Assembly: GCF_000020685.1 (NCBI RefSeq)
Contig: NC_012526.1
Span: 1,776,001 to 1,840,000 of the forward strand
From: Deinococcus deserti VCD115
GTDB lineage: Bacteria; Deinococcota; Deinococci; Deinococcales; Deinococcaceae
Reading direction: 5' to 3'
Length of the DNA stretch: 64,000 nt
Part shown: one piece after another, positions 1 to 10,063 of the stretch
How positions within the stretch are numbered: position 1 is the first letter of the stretch
How the letters are laid out: every line of letters begins with the position of its first letter
The notes under the pieces: generated by a model
The model's database searches: none
The model's input: only the letters and a program-made list of their open reading frames with translations
Told to the model about the DNA's origin: nothing
Made by a program: the position numbers and the translations under genes

Positions 1-14
1 CCCACGAGGCCACC

Positions 15-1445
15 ATGTCCGGTGCATCTGGGACCTCCCAATCCGCTGCGGCGGCGGTGACTGGACCGTCGTCCTCCACCCAGGGCGACCCCTCCCTGCA
101 TTACCACCTGATGGGTGTGGGCGGCATTGGCATGAGTGCCTTTGCACGCCTGCTCCAGGCCCGGGGATACCAGGTCAGCGGGTGCGACGAGACCGCTTCT
201 GACCTGACCCGGCAACTGGAGCGCGAAGGCATTTCAGTTGCGCTGGGTCATGACGCTGCGCACATGGCAGACGTGGACGTGCTGGTCGCGTCCGAGGCCG
301 TCCCAAAAAGCCATCCCGAGCTGGTTGCCGCGCGCGAAGCCGGGGTGCAGGTGCGCCCCCGAATGGGTCTGCTCGACGAACTGCTGCGGGCTGGCCCCAG
401 TGTGGGGGTCATCGGCACGCACGGCAAGACCACCACCACCAGCATGATTGCGGTGGCCCTGCAGGGCGCTGGCCTGGATCCTTCGGCCTTTGTCGGCGGC
501 ATTGTTCCTGAATTTGCCAGCAATGCCAGGATTGGCAGCGGGCCATTTGTGGCCGAGGTGGACGAGTCCGACCGGGCCTTTGCAGAACTCGGCTGTGAGA
601 CCGCAGTGTTCACCAATGCCGAGGACGATCATGTGGGAGGCAATCAGGCCACCTACTGGGAAACAGTTGAGGAGCAGCACGCTGGCTTCGCGCGCTTCGT
701 AAGTCAGTCAGACCGCGTGCTTTTCTGTGCGGACTGGCCAGGTCTTGAAACCCTCTGCGAAGGTGCCGCTGAGCGCCTCACGTACGGTCAGGCCGAGGGA
801 GCCGATTACCGGGCGGTGAACTTGCACCCCGACGCCGAAGGCACGTCGTTTACCGTGCATTGGCGCGGGGAGGAGCTGGGTCAGGCCCGCGTGGGGCTAC
901 CGGGAGTGCACAACGTCCTGAACGCCCTGGCCGCCCTGGCTGTGGCTCATCTGTACGGAGGCAACTTTACGCAGGCCGCAGGCGCTCTGGCCAGCTTTGG
1001 TGGCCCTGGCCGCCGCTGGCAGCGCATCGGTGAATTGAACGGCGCCCTGATTATCGACGACTATGCCCATAACGCCACCAAGGTCGCAGCGGCGGTGCAG
1101 GCTGCGCGGCAGACTGGCCGGCGGGTTCGGGTCGTGTTCCAGCCTCACCGGTATCTGCGGACCCAGCAGAGCTGGCCCCGGCTGGCTGACGCCCTGATGG
1201 ACGCCGATGAGGTGCTGCTGCTGGATATCGCGGCCGCGTCCGAAGCTCCCATCGAAGGCATTCACGCCACCCTGATCTCCACGCGGATGACCGAGCAGGG
1301 CCACACGGGCGTCCATTACCTGCCGGACCGTGCAGACGTGTTGCAGCTCCTGCGAGACACCGCTGCGCCAGGAGACATCATCGTCACCATGGGTGCTGGT
1401 GACGTCTGGAAGCTCTCGCGGGAACTTGCCGGGGTAGCGCTATGA
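15..1445 (+). CDS. murC: UDP-N-acetylmuramate--L-alanine ligase MurC
   Basis: Adds L-alanine to UDP-MurNAc with ATP in the cytoplasm, the first step of the peptidoglycan peptide. The 476-residue protein has the N-terminal nucleotide fold (GVGGIGMSAFARLL, about residues 35-48), the ATP-binding motif GTHGKTTTT (from residue 134), a central Mur ligase motif with ADVESDRA-like acidic residues, and the C-terminal HNATKVAAAV segment typical of Mur ligases. A GAGG ribosome site lies 5 nt before the ATG. About 30 N-terminal residues rich in Ala/Ser/Gly precede the fold and are probably disordered. It overlaps murB by ATGA. The upstream neighbour (murG in related genomes) is outside the window. Confidence 0.96.
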   Translation: MSGASGTSQSAAAAVTGPSSSTQGDPSLHYHLMGVGGIGMSAFARLLQARGYQVSGCDETASDLTRQLEREGISVALGHDAAHMADVDVLVASEAVPKSHPELVAAREAGVQVRPRMGLLDELLRAGPSVGVIGTHGKTTTTSMIAVALQGAGLDPSAFVGGIVPEFASNARIGSGPFVAEVDESDRAFAELGCETAVFTNAEDDHVGGNQATYWETVEEQHAGFARFVSQSDRVLFCADWPGLETLCEGAAERLTYGQAEGADYRAVNLHPDAEGTSFTVHWRGEELGQARVGLPGVHNVLNALAALAVAHLYGGNFTQAAGALASFGGPGRRWQRIGELNGALIIDDYAHNATKVAAAVQAARQTGRRVRVVFQPHRYLRTQQSWPRLADALMDADEVLLLDIAAASEAPIEGIHATLISTRMTEQGHTGVHYLPDRADVLQLLRDTAAPGDIIVTMGAGDVWKLSRELAGVAL

Positions 1446-2323
1446 GCGCCGTGTCACCCAGCCGGACGGGCGCCCGGGTCGAGCGGCAACCCCTCTCGCG
1501 CTACACCACCCTCGGCGTCGGCGGACCGGCGGAGGTCTGGTTCGCAGGTGACCACGCACAGCTGGCCGAGGCCATGGAGGCTCCCTACCGCATCCTGGGG
1601 GGCGGCAGCAATCTGGTCATCTCAGACCAGGGTGTGCCTGAACGGGTGATCCGGCTGGTGGGCCCATTGGCCGAACGGGACCTGGACCCAGACCCACTTC
1701 TGAGCACAGATGATGAGATCGTGACCGGCTGGGTCGGGGGCGGCGTCCCGCTGCCCGGTCTGGTGCGCACGCTGCAGAAATCAGGCCTTTCCAACCTGGA
1801 GGGCACGGTCGGAATTCCTGCGCAAGTCGGCGGCGCCGTGTGGATGAATGCCGGCACCCGATACGGCGAGATGTTCGACGGCCTGCACACCATCGAGATC
1901 GTCACGCCCCAGGGTACCCGTCAGGTCTCGCCCGACGAGCTGCAGTGGGGGTACCGCAACAGCGGCATCCCACGCGGCCACGTGGTCTCAAGGGTGCGCC
2001 TCAAGCTGCGCCGCAGCACGCCGCAGGCAGTGCTGGAAAAAATGGACGCAGCCGATCAGGCGCGCAAAGGACAGCCCAAGATGAAGACCCCGGGATGTGC
2101 TTTCAAGAACCCCGGTGGGGTGAGCGCCGGCAAACTGATCGACGAGGCTGGGCTCAAGGGCACCCGCATCGGGGACGCGATGATCGCGCCGGAGCATGCC
2201 AACTTCATCGTCAATCTGGGAGGAGCCACCGCCGCAGACGTGCACGCGCTGCTTGACGTGATCCGGGCGCGGGTGGGCATCCCCATGGAACTGGAATACG
2301 AGCTCTGGCCGGAGCAGCTGTGA
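1442..2323 (+). CDS. murB: UDP-N-acetylenolpyruvoylglucosamine reductase MurB
   Basis: FAD- and NADPH-dependent reductase making UDP-MurNAc. The 293-residue protein carries the FAD-binding GGGSNLVISD (about residue 52), LEGTVGIPAQVGGAVWMNAG (about 119) and the C-terminal CAFKNPGG plus AGKLIDEAGLKG block with the proton-donor serine region. It lacks the insertion seen in E. coli-type enzymes, consistent with the shorter type II MurB. Its ATG overlaps the murC stop by 4 nt, so translation is likely coupled. ftsQ follows after 27 nt. Confidence 0.96.
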   Translation: MSAVSPSRTGARVERQPLSRYTTLGVGGPAEVWFAGDHAQLAEAMEAPYRILGGGSNLVISDQGVPERVIRLVGPLAERDLDPDPLLSTDDEIVTGWVGGGVPLPGLVRTLQKSGLSNLEGTVGIPAQVGGAVWMNAGTRYGEMFDGLHTIEIVTPQGTRQVSPDELQWGYRNSGIPRGHVVSRVRLKLRRSTPQAVLEKMDAADQARKGQPKMKTPGCAFKNPGGVSAGKLIDEAGLKGTRIGDAMIAPEHANFIVNLGGATAADVHALLDVIRARVGIPMELEYELWPEQL

Positions 2324-2350
2324 GATGTCCATGGCTCTGAAGAGGTTCGC

Positions 2351-3124
2351 GTGACCGTGCCCCCCCCAGACAGGTCGAGTGGACGCCGGGGTAACCGCCG
2401 TAAGCCGTCCTCCTCTGATCCCGCAGCTCAAGCAGAAGGTCCCTCCCCAACAGACCAGGAGACTGGACCAGCCGCCTCTCCTCCAGACCACGCTCCTTCT
2501 CGCACACGTCGCCGGCGGCTCCCCTGGGCCCTGATCCTGGGTGGACTGACGCTGGCCGGGGCCCTGGTCGCCTCCTGGGTGCTGCTCCCGATCCGGCAGG
2601 TCACCGTAGGCGGCAACGAGCGCCTGAAAGCTGCGCAGATCCGCCAGCTGGCGGGCGCCACACCAGAGTTTGGCTGGCTGTATTACGGCTCATGGCGTGC
2701 GCGGGGCCTGCTGAACAGTCCCTGGATACAGTCGGCAGTGGTTACCCGGCGCTTCCCGGACCAGGTAACGATTCAGGTCACCGAACGTCAGCCCGTCGCT
2801 CTCTGGAAGCGCACCGACAGAGAAACCGTGATGGTCGCGGCAGATGGCACAGTATTGCCTCAGGCCGGGGCTCCAGCCACGTTACCGGTCATCCAGGGGT
2901 GGGGCCCGACGCGGCTCCCGGATGCCCTGACGGTGCTGCGGGCACTCGGCCAGTACAATGTGAAATCGGTTATGTATTCGCCGTCTGGCTTCAAGGTGAA
3001 ACTCGCGGCCGGATCAGTGTGGAGTGGCGACGTGCAGGCCCTCCTGAAGTATGCTGGGAGCATTAGCATGTACCCAGACAAAAACATCAACATCTACCCT
3101 TGGGGGGTGAGCGTCCAGGAATGA
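2351..3124 (+). CDS. ftsQ: cell division protein FtsQ (POTRA domain)
   Basis: Divisome membrane protein that links FtsA/FtsZ with septal wall synthases. The 257-residue product has a Pro/Ser-rich, charged cytoplasmic N-terminus (1-55), one membrane segment (about 57-78, LPWALILGGLTLAGALVASW) and a POTRA-like domain beginning LLPIRQVTVGGNERLKAAQI. The start is GTG 28 nt after murB, with GAGG ribosome site at 2342-2345. Its stop overlaps the ftsA ATG. FtsQ proteins are poorly conserved; the call rests on topology, the POTRA start and position between murB and ftsA. Confidence 0.9.
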   Translation: MTVPPPDRSSGRRGNRRKPSSSDPAAQAEGPSPTDQETGPAASPPDHAPSRTRRRRLPWALILGGLTLAGALVASWVLLPIRQVTVGGNERLKAAQIRQLAGATPEFGWLYYGSWRARGLLNSPWIQSAVVTRRFPDQVTIQVTERQPVALWKRTDRETVMVAADGTVLPQAGAPATLPVIQGWGPTRLPDALTVLRALGQYNVKSVMYSPSGFKVKLAAGSVWSGDVQALLKYAGSISMYPDKNINIYPWGVSVQE

Positions 3125-4437
3125 AAGACAATCCGATCATCGTGGGCCTGGACATCGGCACTACCAAAATCACTACCGTGATCGGCGAACTCGCCGAAGG
3201 CGGTGGTGTCGATATCATCGGCGAAGGAACCGTCCACAGCGAAGGTATGAAGCGCGGAAGCGTCGTCAACCTGGAACGGGCAACACACGCCATCCGTCAG
3301 TCGATTGCCGCTGCCGAGCGCGTCAGCGGCGTTCAGGTCGACTCGGTGTATGTCACCGTTGCCGGCAACCATGCCAAGGCCATCACCAGCCACGGCCTGG
3401 CCGCCATCCGCCGCAATCAGGAAATCAACGTTTCAGATGTGGACCGCGCGATCGAGAACGCCCGCGCGGTTCCGCTTGATCCCAATCTCGAAATTATCCA
3501 CACCCTGCCGCAGGAGTATGTCGTCGACGGCCAGGAAGGCATCAAGAGTCCAGTGGGCATGCACGGCGTACGTCTGGAAGTGGACGTACACATCGTGGCC
3601 GGCACTGCTGGACCGCTGCTTAACCTGCGCCGGTGTGTGCAGGAAGCCGGCGTACAGGTCGAAGGCTTTGTCCTGCACGCCCTGGCGTCCGGACTGGCCA
3701 CGCTGGAAGCCGCCGAGCAGTCTCAGACTGTGATCGTGGTGGATATGGGCGGCGGTACCACCGATATCGGCGTGTTCAAGCGTGGGAACCTGGCCCATAG
3801 CGCCAGCATTCCTATCGGCGGAGAGCACGTCACGGCCGACCTGGCCCAGATCCTCAAGATCCCCATGGAGGAAGCCGAGAACGTCAAGCGCAAGTATGGC
3901 GCGGCTATCCCCGAACTGGCCGACCAGGATCTGACGCTGGAAATTACCACCGCATCGGGCAGCACCCATGCCATCAGTGCGTTCGAACTCTCGCGGATCA
4001 TCAAGCCGCGCCTCTCGGAAATTTTCAGCCTGATCCGTGACGAAATCGACCACACGCTGGGGCCGGTCGAACTGGTCGCCCAGGGTGTGGTGCTGACCGG
4101 TGGCGCCGCGCTGCTGAGAGGGACCAGTGATCTGGCGCGTGACCGGTTCCGCCTGCCTGTGCGCCTGGGTCGTCCGCGTGGGATCGGCGGCTTGACAGAT
4201 ATCGTCCACGGTCCTACCCACGCGGCCAGTGTGGGGCTGGTGCTGTACGGCATCGGCGAGGACGGCAAGGTGCCGCATATCGTCTTCCAGGACGAGCCTC
4301 TCAGTGCACCTCAAGTAGACCTGCCGGCTCCTCTGCCTGCGACCCCACCCGCGCCCGCACCTGCCACGTCAGCGCCGAAGAAGGAAGGCGTGAGTCTGGT
4401 AGACCGCCTTCGTAACGCCTTCAAGGACTGGATGTAA
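3121..4437 (+). CDS. ftsA: cell division protein FtsA
   Basis: Actin-like ATPase that anchors FtsZ to the membrane. The 438-residue protein starts KDNPIIVGLDIGTTKI (phosphate-1 motif), has VVDMGGGTTDIGVF (phosphate-2, about residue 203) and GVVLTGGAALLRG (adenosine motif). The C-terminus after a Pro/Ala linker is an amphipathic helix, SLVDRLRNAFKDWM, the usual membrane-targeting sequence. I chose the ATG at 3121, which overlaps the ftsQ stop by ATGA and sits 7 nt after GGGGGTGAG; an in-frame GTG at 3100 would add seven residues. Confidence 0.96.
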   Translation: MKDNPIIVGLDIGTTKITTVIGELAEGGGVDIIGEGTVHSEGMKRGSVVNLERATHAIRQSIAAAERVSGVQVDSVYVTVAGNHAKAITSHGLAAIRRNQEINVSDVDRAIENARAVPLDPNLEIIHTLPQEYVVDGQEGIKSPVGMHGVRLEVDVHIVAGTAGPLLNLRRCVQEAGVQVEGFVLHALASGLATLEAAEQSQTVIVVDMGGGTTDIGVFKRGNLAHSASIPIGGEHVTADLAQILKIPMEEAENVKRKYGAAIPELADQDLTLEITTASGSTHAISAFELSRIIKPRLSEIFSLIRDEIDHTLGPVELVAQGVVLTGGAALLRGTSDLARDRFRLPVRLGRPRGIGGLTDIVHGPTHAASVGLVLYGIGEDGKVPHIVFQDEPLSAPQVDLPAPLPATPPAPAPATSAPKKEGVSLVDRLRNAFKDWM

Positions 4438-4451
4438 TGTCCTGACCGCAC

Positions 4452-4480
4452 AGCCCCTGGTTCCCTGGCCAGGGGCTTTC
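4452..4480 (+). terminator. hairpin between ftsA and ftsZ
   Basis: AGCCCCTGG at 4452-4460 pairs with CCAGGGGCT at 4469-4477 and is followed by TTTC. It lies 15 nt after the ftsA stop and should end, at least partly, transcription of the mur-ftsQA operon. Confidence 0.65.
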
Positions 4481-4535
4481 ACATTCGGCCGGGTGACACG
4501 GCAGCAGGCAGTTCGGTAGGTAGGGTATCGTGCGC

Positions 4536-4541
4536 TAAACT
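4536..4541 (+). promoter_or_regulatory. possible -10 box for ftsZ
   Basis: TAAACT lies downstream of the ftsA hairpin and 58 nt before the ftsZ ATG. No clear -35 was seen. A separate ftsZ promoter would explain the 162-nt gap between two otherwise tightly packed division genes. Confidence 0.4.
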
Positions 4542-4591
4542 ACCCAAAGTTGAAATCCGGCGGGTTCCCTTTCCAGGGTGCCCCTGTGACG

Positions 4592-5670
<1,079 letters not shown>

Positions 5671-5686
5671 GGAGCAGACACAACCG

Positions 5687-5725
5687 GGAAGGCGGCCACG
5701 TACTCAGTCGTGGCCGCCTTCCTGT
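5687..5725 (+). terminator. ftsZ terminator
   Basis: A perfect 14-bp stem (5687-5700 with 5709-5722) with an 8-nt loop is followed by TGTTT, 16 nt after the ftsZ stop. Confidence 0.85.
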
Positions 5726-5958
5726 TTAAGCTGAGTTGTGAGGAGCAACAGGCCTTCACCATGTCCGCGATTTGGATTGAGATGTTCGATCAGAATGTAA
5801 AAAGGCTCGTTGCGTAATCTGGCCCTTCCTATCACCTGGTGATGGGAACGATGCATAGACGTGACAGTTGCCGGCAGAACTTGTCCCTTCATTCTGTACT
5901 GCGTTGTCGCACCAGCCACACTGGCTCCCCGACCCGCCATCTCAACTCTGGAGGATCC

Positions 5959-7113
5959 ATGCACCGCACCCCCCTGACCCTTATGCTGCTGAGCGCCCTG
6001 ACCCTCGGCAGCGCCAATGCCCTGACCACCGTCAAAATCGCCAGCCTTGCTCCGCTTTCCGGCGGCCAGAGTGCCATCGGAATGCAGGCGCGCAACGGCA
6101 TTCAACTGGCGGTCGCCGAGTACAAGCCTCAGTTCAGGAAGCTCGGCTTTGACCTGCAGTTCGTACCCTTCGACGATCAGGCCGATCCGGCGACCGGCAC
6201 CGCAGCCGCGCGTAAGATCGCTGCTGACAGGCAGATCCTGGCTGTTGTGGGTGCCATGAACAGCGGCGTCACCATCCCCGCCAGCGCCGCCCTGCAGGCC
6301 AGCCGCGTGGCGTTGGTCAGCCCGGCCAGTACAGCCAACAACGTCACCGACCGCGGCCTGAGCAACATGAACCGCATCGTGCCCCGTGACGACGCGCAGG
6401 GCCCAGCTGGTGCCCAGTTCCTGAAGACCAACCTGAAAGCCAGGAAGGTCTACATCCTGAATGACAAGACCGCCTACGGCGAAGGCCTGGCCAAGGAAGT
6501 CGAAAAGACCCTCAAGGCCAGCGGCGTGAGTGTGATCACCAACGAAGGCACCGAGGAGAAGAGTGACTTCTCCAGCATTGTCGCCAAGATCCGGCTTCAG
6601 AAGCCCGATGCCATCTACTTTGGCGGCATCTACAACCAGGTCGGCGTGTTTCTGAAGCAGTTGCGTGAATCCGGTGTCACTGTCCCAGTTGTCGGTGGAG
6701 ACGGCCTGGACAGCCAGGACCTTCTCAAGATCGCCGGCAAGGGCGCGCAGAACGTATTCTTCACGACCGGTGCGGCACCGGTCGAGGCACTGCCTGCCGC
6801 CAAAGCCTTTGCAGCGGCCTATCAGAAAACCTTCAGGCAGCCAGCTCAAGGATTCGCCGTCTTCGGCTATGACGCCGCCAAGGTGACCCTGCAGGGCATC
6901 CTGAATGCGGCCCGCAGCAACGGCAACAAGCTGCCCAGCCGTACCCAGGTCGAGCAGGCTGTCCGCAAAGGCACCTTCAAGGGCCTGCTGTCCGGTACCA
7001 CCAGCTTCAACAGCGTCGGTGACCGCAAGGCAGCCACCCTGTACGTGATGAAGGTGGGCGACGGCAAGATCAGGCTCAGCACCTCCGTTCCTGTCAAGCC
7101 ACCCAAAAGCTGA
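5959..7113 (+). CDS. branched-chain amino acid-type ABC substrate-binding protein
   Basis: Periplasmic binding protein of the LivK/Leu-Ile-Val family (periplasmic-binding type I fold). The 384-residue product starts with a signal peptide (HRTPLTLMLLSALTLGSANA), with no lipobox cysteine, then TTVKIASLAPLSGGQSAIG, typical of the family's first strand and ligand loop. The ATG at 5959 has GGAGG five nt upstream; longer in-frame extensions lack such a site. No permease or ATPase genes flank it, unlike the second copy at 26489-27649, so it may share that transporter or feed an unlinked one. The 288-nt gap upstream holds the ftsZ terminator and presumably its promoter, which I could not place. Confidence 0.9.
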   Translation: MHRTPLTLMLLSALTLGSANALTTVKIASLAPLSGGQSAIGMQARNGIQLAVAEYKPQFRKLGFDLQFVPFDDQADPATGTAAARKIAADRQILAVVGAMNSGVTIPASAALQASRVALVSPASTANNVTDRGLSNMNRIVPRDDAQGPAGAQFLKTNLKARKVYILNDKTAYGEGLAKEVEKTLKASGVSVITNEGTEEKSDFSSIVAKIRLQKPDAIYFGGIYNQVGVFLKQLRESGVTVPVVGGDGLDSQDLLKIAGKGAQNVFFTTGAAPVEALPAAKAFAAAYQKTFRQPAQGFAVFGYDAAKVTLQGILNAARSNGNKLPSRTQVEQAVRKGTFKGLLSGTTSFNSVGDRKAATLYVMKVGDGKIRLSTSVPVKPPKS

Positions 7114-7126
7114 GTACCGGATCAGT

Positions 7127-7176
7127 AGAGAGGAGAAGGGCTCCGGCATATCAGTGCCGGGGCCCTTTTCCTCTCT
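7127..7176. terminator. bidirectional terminator between binding protein and pfkA
   Basis: An AGAGAGGAGAAGGGC arm pairs with GCCCTTTTCCTCTCT across an inner CCGGCA/TGCCGG stem. It lies between convergent genes, and the T-rich right arm and A-rich left arm suit termination in both directions. Confidence 0.75.
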
Positions 7177-7220
7177 GTACGCGGCTCGAGCCGCCTTCCT
7201 CGCGTTGACCCCTGGACGAT

Positions 7221-8258
7221 CTAGATGCTGAGGGTCATGGCGCAGCGGTACAGGTCGCGGCTCACGTCCTTGCGCTTTTCCCAGGTCTCATGCAGGGGCG
7301 TGTAGATCACGCCGCTGGCCCCACGGCCCACCATGACGCCTTTGCGGCCTTCCATCAGGGCATAGACGGCGGCCTCACCCAGCCGGCTGGCCAGAATACG
7401 GTCACTCGATACCGGTGATCCGCCTCGCTGGATATGTCCCAGGATGCTGACCCGGGTTTCCAGGCCGGTACCGGCCTCGATGGCGTCCGCCACGCCCTGC
7501 GCGCCGCCCTCGTACCCTTCGGCCACGATGATGATGCTGCCGCGTTTTCCCTTGGCTACGCTGTCTTTGACGATCTCTACAACACCCGCGACCGGCTTGT
7601 GGTCCTCAGGAATAAACACCTCTTCGGCGCCCCCGGCCACGGCGACATCCAGCGCAATATGCCCGGCGTGCCGGCCCATGACTTCGATCACAAAAATCCG
7701 CTCATGAGAGGCTCCGGTATCGCGCAGTTTGTCCACGGCGTCCAGCGCCGTTTCCACAGCTGTGAAATAGCCGATGGTGTGGTCGGTCCCGTAAAGGTCG
7801 TTATCGATGGTTCCTGGTATGCCGATGACCGGAATACCGTGCTCTTCCTGCAGGTAGTGGCCGCCGTGAAAGCTGCCGTCGCCACCAATCACGATCAGCC
7901 CGTCCACGCCCCAGTCCCGCAGCACCTGGGCCCCGCGGGCACGGCCCTCCGGCGTGCGCCAGGTCCGGCTGCGCGCCGTCAGCAGAATGGTGCCGCCACG
8001 CTGAATGATGTTGGCCACGTCGCGCGCTCCCATCACCACAAGTTCACCGCGGTGCAGACCGGAAAATCCGCGGCGAACGCCGATCATCTCGATGCCCTGC
8101 TGGGTACCGGTACGCACCACGGCGCGAATAGCGGCATTCATGCCGGGAGCGTCGCCGCCGCTCGTCAGTACAGCAAGCCGGCGTACTCCGGCAGGGTTTG
8201 GGCGGGCGGTCGTCGCAGGAACAGCTGTAGGGTTGGGGGATGTCGGATGATCTGTCAT
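7221..8258 (-). CDS. pfkA: ATP-dependent 6-phosphofructokinase
   Basis: Phosphorylates fructose 6-phosphate to fructose 1,6-bisphosphate in glycolysis. The 345-residue protein has the ATP-site [18 protein letters not shown], the GGDGSFHGG motif, [17 protein letters not shown] with the catalytic aspartate, and [15 protein letters not shown] favours ATP rather than pyrophosphate as the donor, because the glycine after GGD is a family discriminator. About 20 extra Pro/Thr-rich residues precede the conserved core. Transcribed away from rsmI's end and convergent with the preceding binding-protein gene. Confidence 0.94.
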   Translation of the reverse strand: MTDHPTSPNPTAVPATTARPNPAGVRRLAVLTSGGDAPGMNAAIRAVVRTGTQQGIEMIGVRRGFSGLHRGELVVMGARDVANIIQRGGTILLTARSRTWRTPEGRARGAQVLRDWGVDGLIVIGGDGSFHGGHYLQEEHGIPVIGIPGTIDNDLYGTDHTIGYFTAVETALDAVDKLRDTGASHERIFVIEVMGRHAGHIALDVAVAGGAEEVFIPEDHKPVAGVVEIVKDSVAKGKRGSIIIVAEGYEGGAQGVADAIEAGTGLETRVSILGHIQRGGSPVSSDRILASRLGEAAVYALMEGRKGVMVGRGASGVIYTPLHETWEKRKDVSRDLYRCAMTLSI

Positions 8259-8326
8259 GGTGACACTCTCTTTTCAGGGATGAGGTAACGACGGAAAAAC
8301 AGCACGCCACTCTCCGGGGGCAACAG

Positions 8327-9289
8327 TCAGTTCTGGGTGGCCTGCAGCGCCAGGGCGTAAGCGTCATTCTTACGCAAACCCTGCGCGGTGAGGCGGTCAC
8401 GTATATCCCTGACCCCCAGTCCCGCCTGAGCCCATTCCCGTGCCAGCTGGGCAGGGTCCGTCACAGGCTGCGATGGATCAGGCTCACCTTCGGGCCTGCC
8501 CTCAACAACGACGACCAGTTCTCCCTTGACCGGGCCAGAAAAATGCTGAGCCAGGTCCTGCAGGGACCCGCGGCGGGTTTCCTCGAAACGCTTGGACAAT
8601 TCGCGGGTCACGCTGGCCGGCCGCAGAGGTCCGCAGGCTGCCGCCAGATCCGTCAGCGTGGCCAGCAGGCGGTGAGGGCTTTCATACAGCACGCTGGTCT
8701 CTGCACGGGCCGCGATCAGGGCAAGGCGTGATTTTCGTTCGCGGCCTGACCGCGGCAGAAAGCCTTCAAAGGTGAACCGGGCACCGGGCAATCCCGAAAG
8801 CACCAGCGCGGGAACAAACGCCGTGGCTCCTGGCAGCACCTCCACTGGAATGTCAGCGTCCAGGGCGGCACGCACCAGTTCGGCGCCCGGGTCGCTGATT
8901 CCCGGAGTCCCGGCGTCACTGACGTAAGCCAGCCGCGCATGACGCTCCAGAACCTGAGGTGCGCGGTGCATGGTGTGGGCGTCAAGCCGCACCAGGGGCC
9001 GGCGGATGCCCAGGAAAGCCATCAGGGCGCCGGTCCGCCGGGTGTCCTCACACGCCACCGCATCGGCAGCACGGAGAACGTTCAGGGCGCGCAGGGTGAT
9101 GTCACCCAGATTGCCGACAGGTGTGGGCACCAGCCAAACGCGGGGACCTTCCGGGATGGGAGACATGGTCCCTGGCAGGTCCAGAGCGGTCACCCCCGGA
9201 GTGCCCGGCTCCTCACCGGACTCCGCCGTTTCAGGCCACTCCAGCTCAGGCAGGTCGGCACCGGGCTCACTGCCTGCAGATTCAGTCAT
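8327..9289 (-). CDS. rsmI: 16S rRNA 2'-O-ribose C1402 methyltransferase RsmI
   Basis: SAM-dependent tetrapyrrole-methylase-fold enzyme acting on the 16S rRNA decoding centre. The 320-residue protein has VWLVPTPVGNLGDITLRAL, VACEDTRRTG, YVSDAGTPGISDPGAELVRAA and the C-terminal helix region ending NDAYALALQA. About 48 acidic N-terminal residues precede the conserved start. The ATG at 9289 overlaps the upstream 76-codon gene by 8 nt, which favours this start over the in-frame ATG at 9166. It is the third gene of a minus-strand operon with 9282-9512 and 9509-10009. Confidence 0.93.
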   Translation of the reverse strand: MTESAGSEPGADLPELEWPETAESGEEPGTPGVTALDLPGTMSPIPEGPRVWLVPTPVGNLGDITLRALNVLRAADAVACEDTRRTGALMAFLGIRRPLVRLDAHTMHRAPQVLERHARLAYVSDAGTPGISDPGAELVRAALDADIPVEVLPGATAFVPALVLSGLPGARFTFEGFLPRSGRERKSRLALIAARAETSVLYESPHRLLATLTDLAAACGPLRPASVTRELSKRFEETRRGSLQDLAQHFSGPVKGELVVVVEGRPEGEPDPSQPVTDPAQLAREWAQAGLGVRDIRDRLTAQGLRKNDAYALALQATQN

Positions 9290-9512
9290 GGTCTCCGGGC
9301 GCCTGACTGCCGTCCAGACCTGCTTCCATGGCTAGACCGGGCGTAGGCTTGAGCCGGACCCTGATCTTGCGGGGACGCTTGAGCACACTGGTAATTCTGG
9401 CCCGCAGCAGTTCTCCCTCGCCCACGGTCACAGTGACCACCGTGCCTTCCGGAAGCCGTGCACCGATCACCACGACCACGCCATTTTCCACGATGCCCTT
9501 GTATGCCCTCAT
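9282..9512 (-). CDS. small conserved-looking hypothetical protein
   Basis: A 76-residue protein starting MRAYKGIVENGVVVVIGARL, followed by PEGTVVTVTV. This resembles the short beta-rich AF2212/antitoxin-like segment (KGxVxxGxVxLxxxxxLPEGxxVxV). The tail is basic, then acidic. It overlaps its upstream neighbour by ATGA and rsmI by 8 nt, so the three genes should be translated together. I do not recognise a function; the resemblance to the DUF104/AF2212-like fold is inferred from the N-terminal pattern only. Confidence 0.72.
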   Translation of the reverse strand: MRAYKGIVENGVVVVIGARLPEGTVVTVTVGEGELLRARITSVLKRPRKIRVRLKPTPGLAMEAGLDGSQAPGDHD

Positions 9513-10009
9513 GCTTCCCTCCCCTGCGCGCGGCGCTGCCGACGCTCGGCGCGTGACAGTGCCTCGTGCAGCGCAACAATTTCTGACTCGCGTGCGCCAC
9601 CCAGCCGCGAGTAGCGGTCAATCACCTCGGCTGCTTCCCGCCGCCTGCCCTGGCGCAGCAGCATAGCCCCCAGGTGCTCTCCGCGTACGAAATATGAACG
9701 GGGATTGTCCGGGTCGGCGCGGACCTGTGCGCGGGCAGCCTCCAGCTGCTCAAGCTGATGGCGGTGATGGCGCACCTGCCAGCGCACCAGGTAGGCAGTG
9801 GACGTAAAGGTCAGCAGCGCACCCAGTGTGGTGGCCATAATGGCCTCTGGCACGCCGACCTGAACTCCCAGCCGCACCGTCAGCGGAAAGCAGAAGGAGA
9901 GCACTACCAGCACTGCCAGAGTGGCCGCGTAATTCAAAAGCACCTCCAGCAGGCTGCGCCGCAGCCCAGGGCCGGGCACCAGATGCAGGTGGCAGTCTTC
10001 ATACGACAC
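9509..10009 (-). CDS. two-helix membrane protein with TPR-like tail
   Basis: A 166-residue protein with two predicted membrane helices (about residues 26-45 and 52-72). A charged coiled segment (RHHRHQLEQLEAARAQV) and a TPR-like stretch follow, DNPRSYFVRGEHLGAMLLRQ then GRRREAAEVIDRYSRLG. The C-terminus is very basic. First gene of the operon with the 76-codon gene and rsmI. The start is uncertain: the GTG at 10009 abuts the -10 box TAAACT (10015-10010), so an mRNA from that promoter would begin inside the listed coding region. Function unknown. Confidence 0.7.
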   Translation of the reverse strand: MSYEDCHLHLVPGPGLRRSLLEVLLNYAATLAVLVVLSFCFPLTVRLGVQVGVPEAIMATTLGALLTFTSTAYLVRWQVRHHRHQLEQLEAARAQVRADPDNPRSYFVRGEHLGAMLLRQGRRREAAEVIDRYSRLGGARESEIVALHEALSRAERRQRRAQGREA

Positions 10010-10015
10010 AGTTTA
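10010..10015 (-). promoter_or_regulatory. -10 box upstream of the 166-codon gene
   Basis: TAAACT on the minus strand, 7 nt before an ATG at 10002 that is out of frame with the 166-codon gene. See the corresponding finding. Confidence 0.5.
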
Positions 10016-10051
10016 GCGGTGGGGCAGCTCCGGGTGGGACAGGGCTTCATA

Positions 10052-10057
10052 TAGCAT
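10052..10057 (+). promoter_or_regulatory. leaderless -10 box for rlmH
   Basis: TAGCAT lies 6 nt before the GTG at 10064, the spacing expected for a leaderless mRNA. Confidence 0.6.
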
Positions 10058-10063
10058 CTGTAT

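Noticed and set aside
5704..7149. 481-codon open frame on the minus strand
   Set aside because: Antisense to the substrate-binding protein gene, which has a signal peptide and ribosome site.
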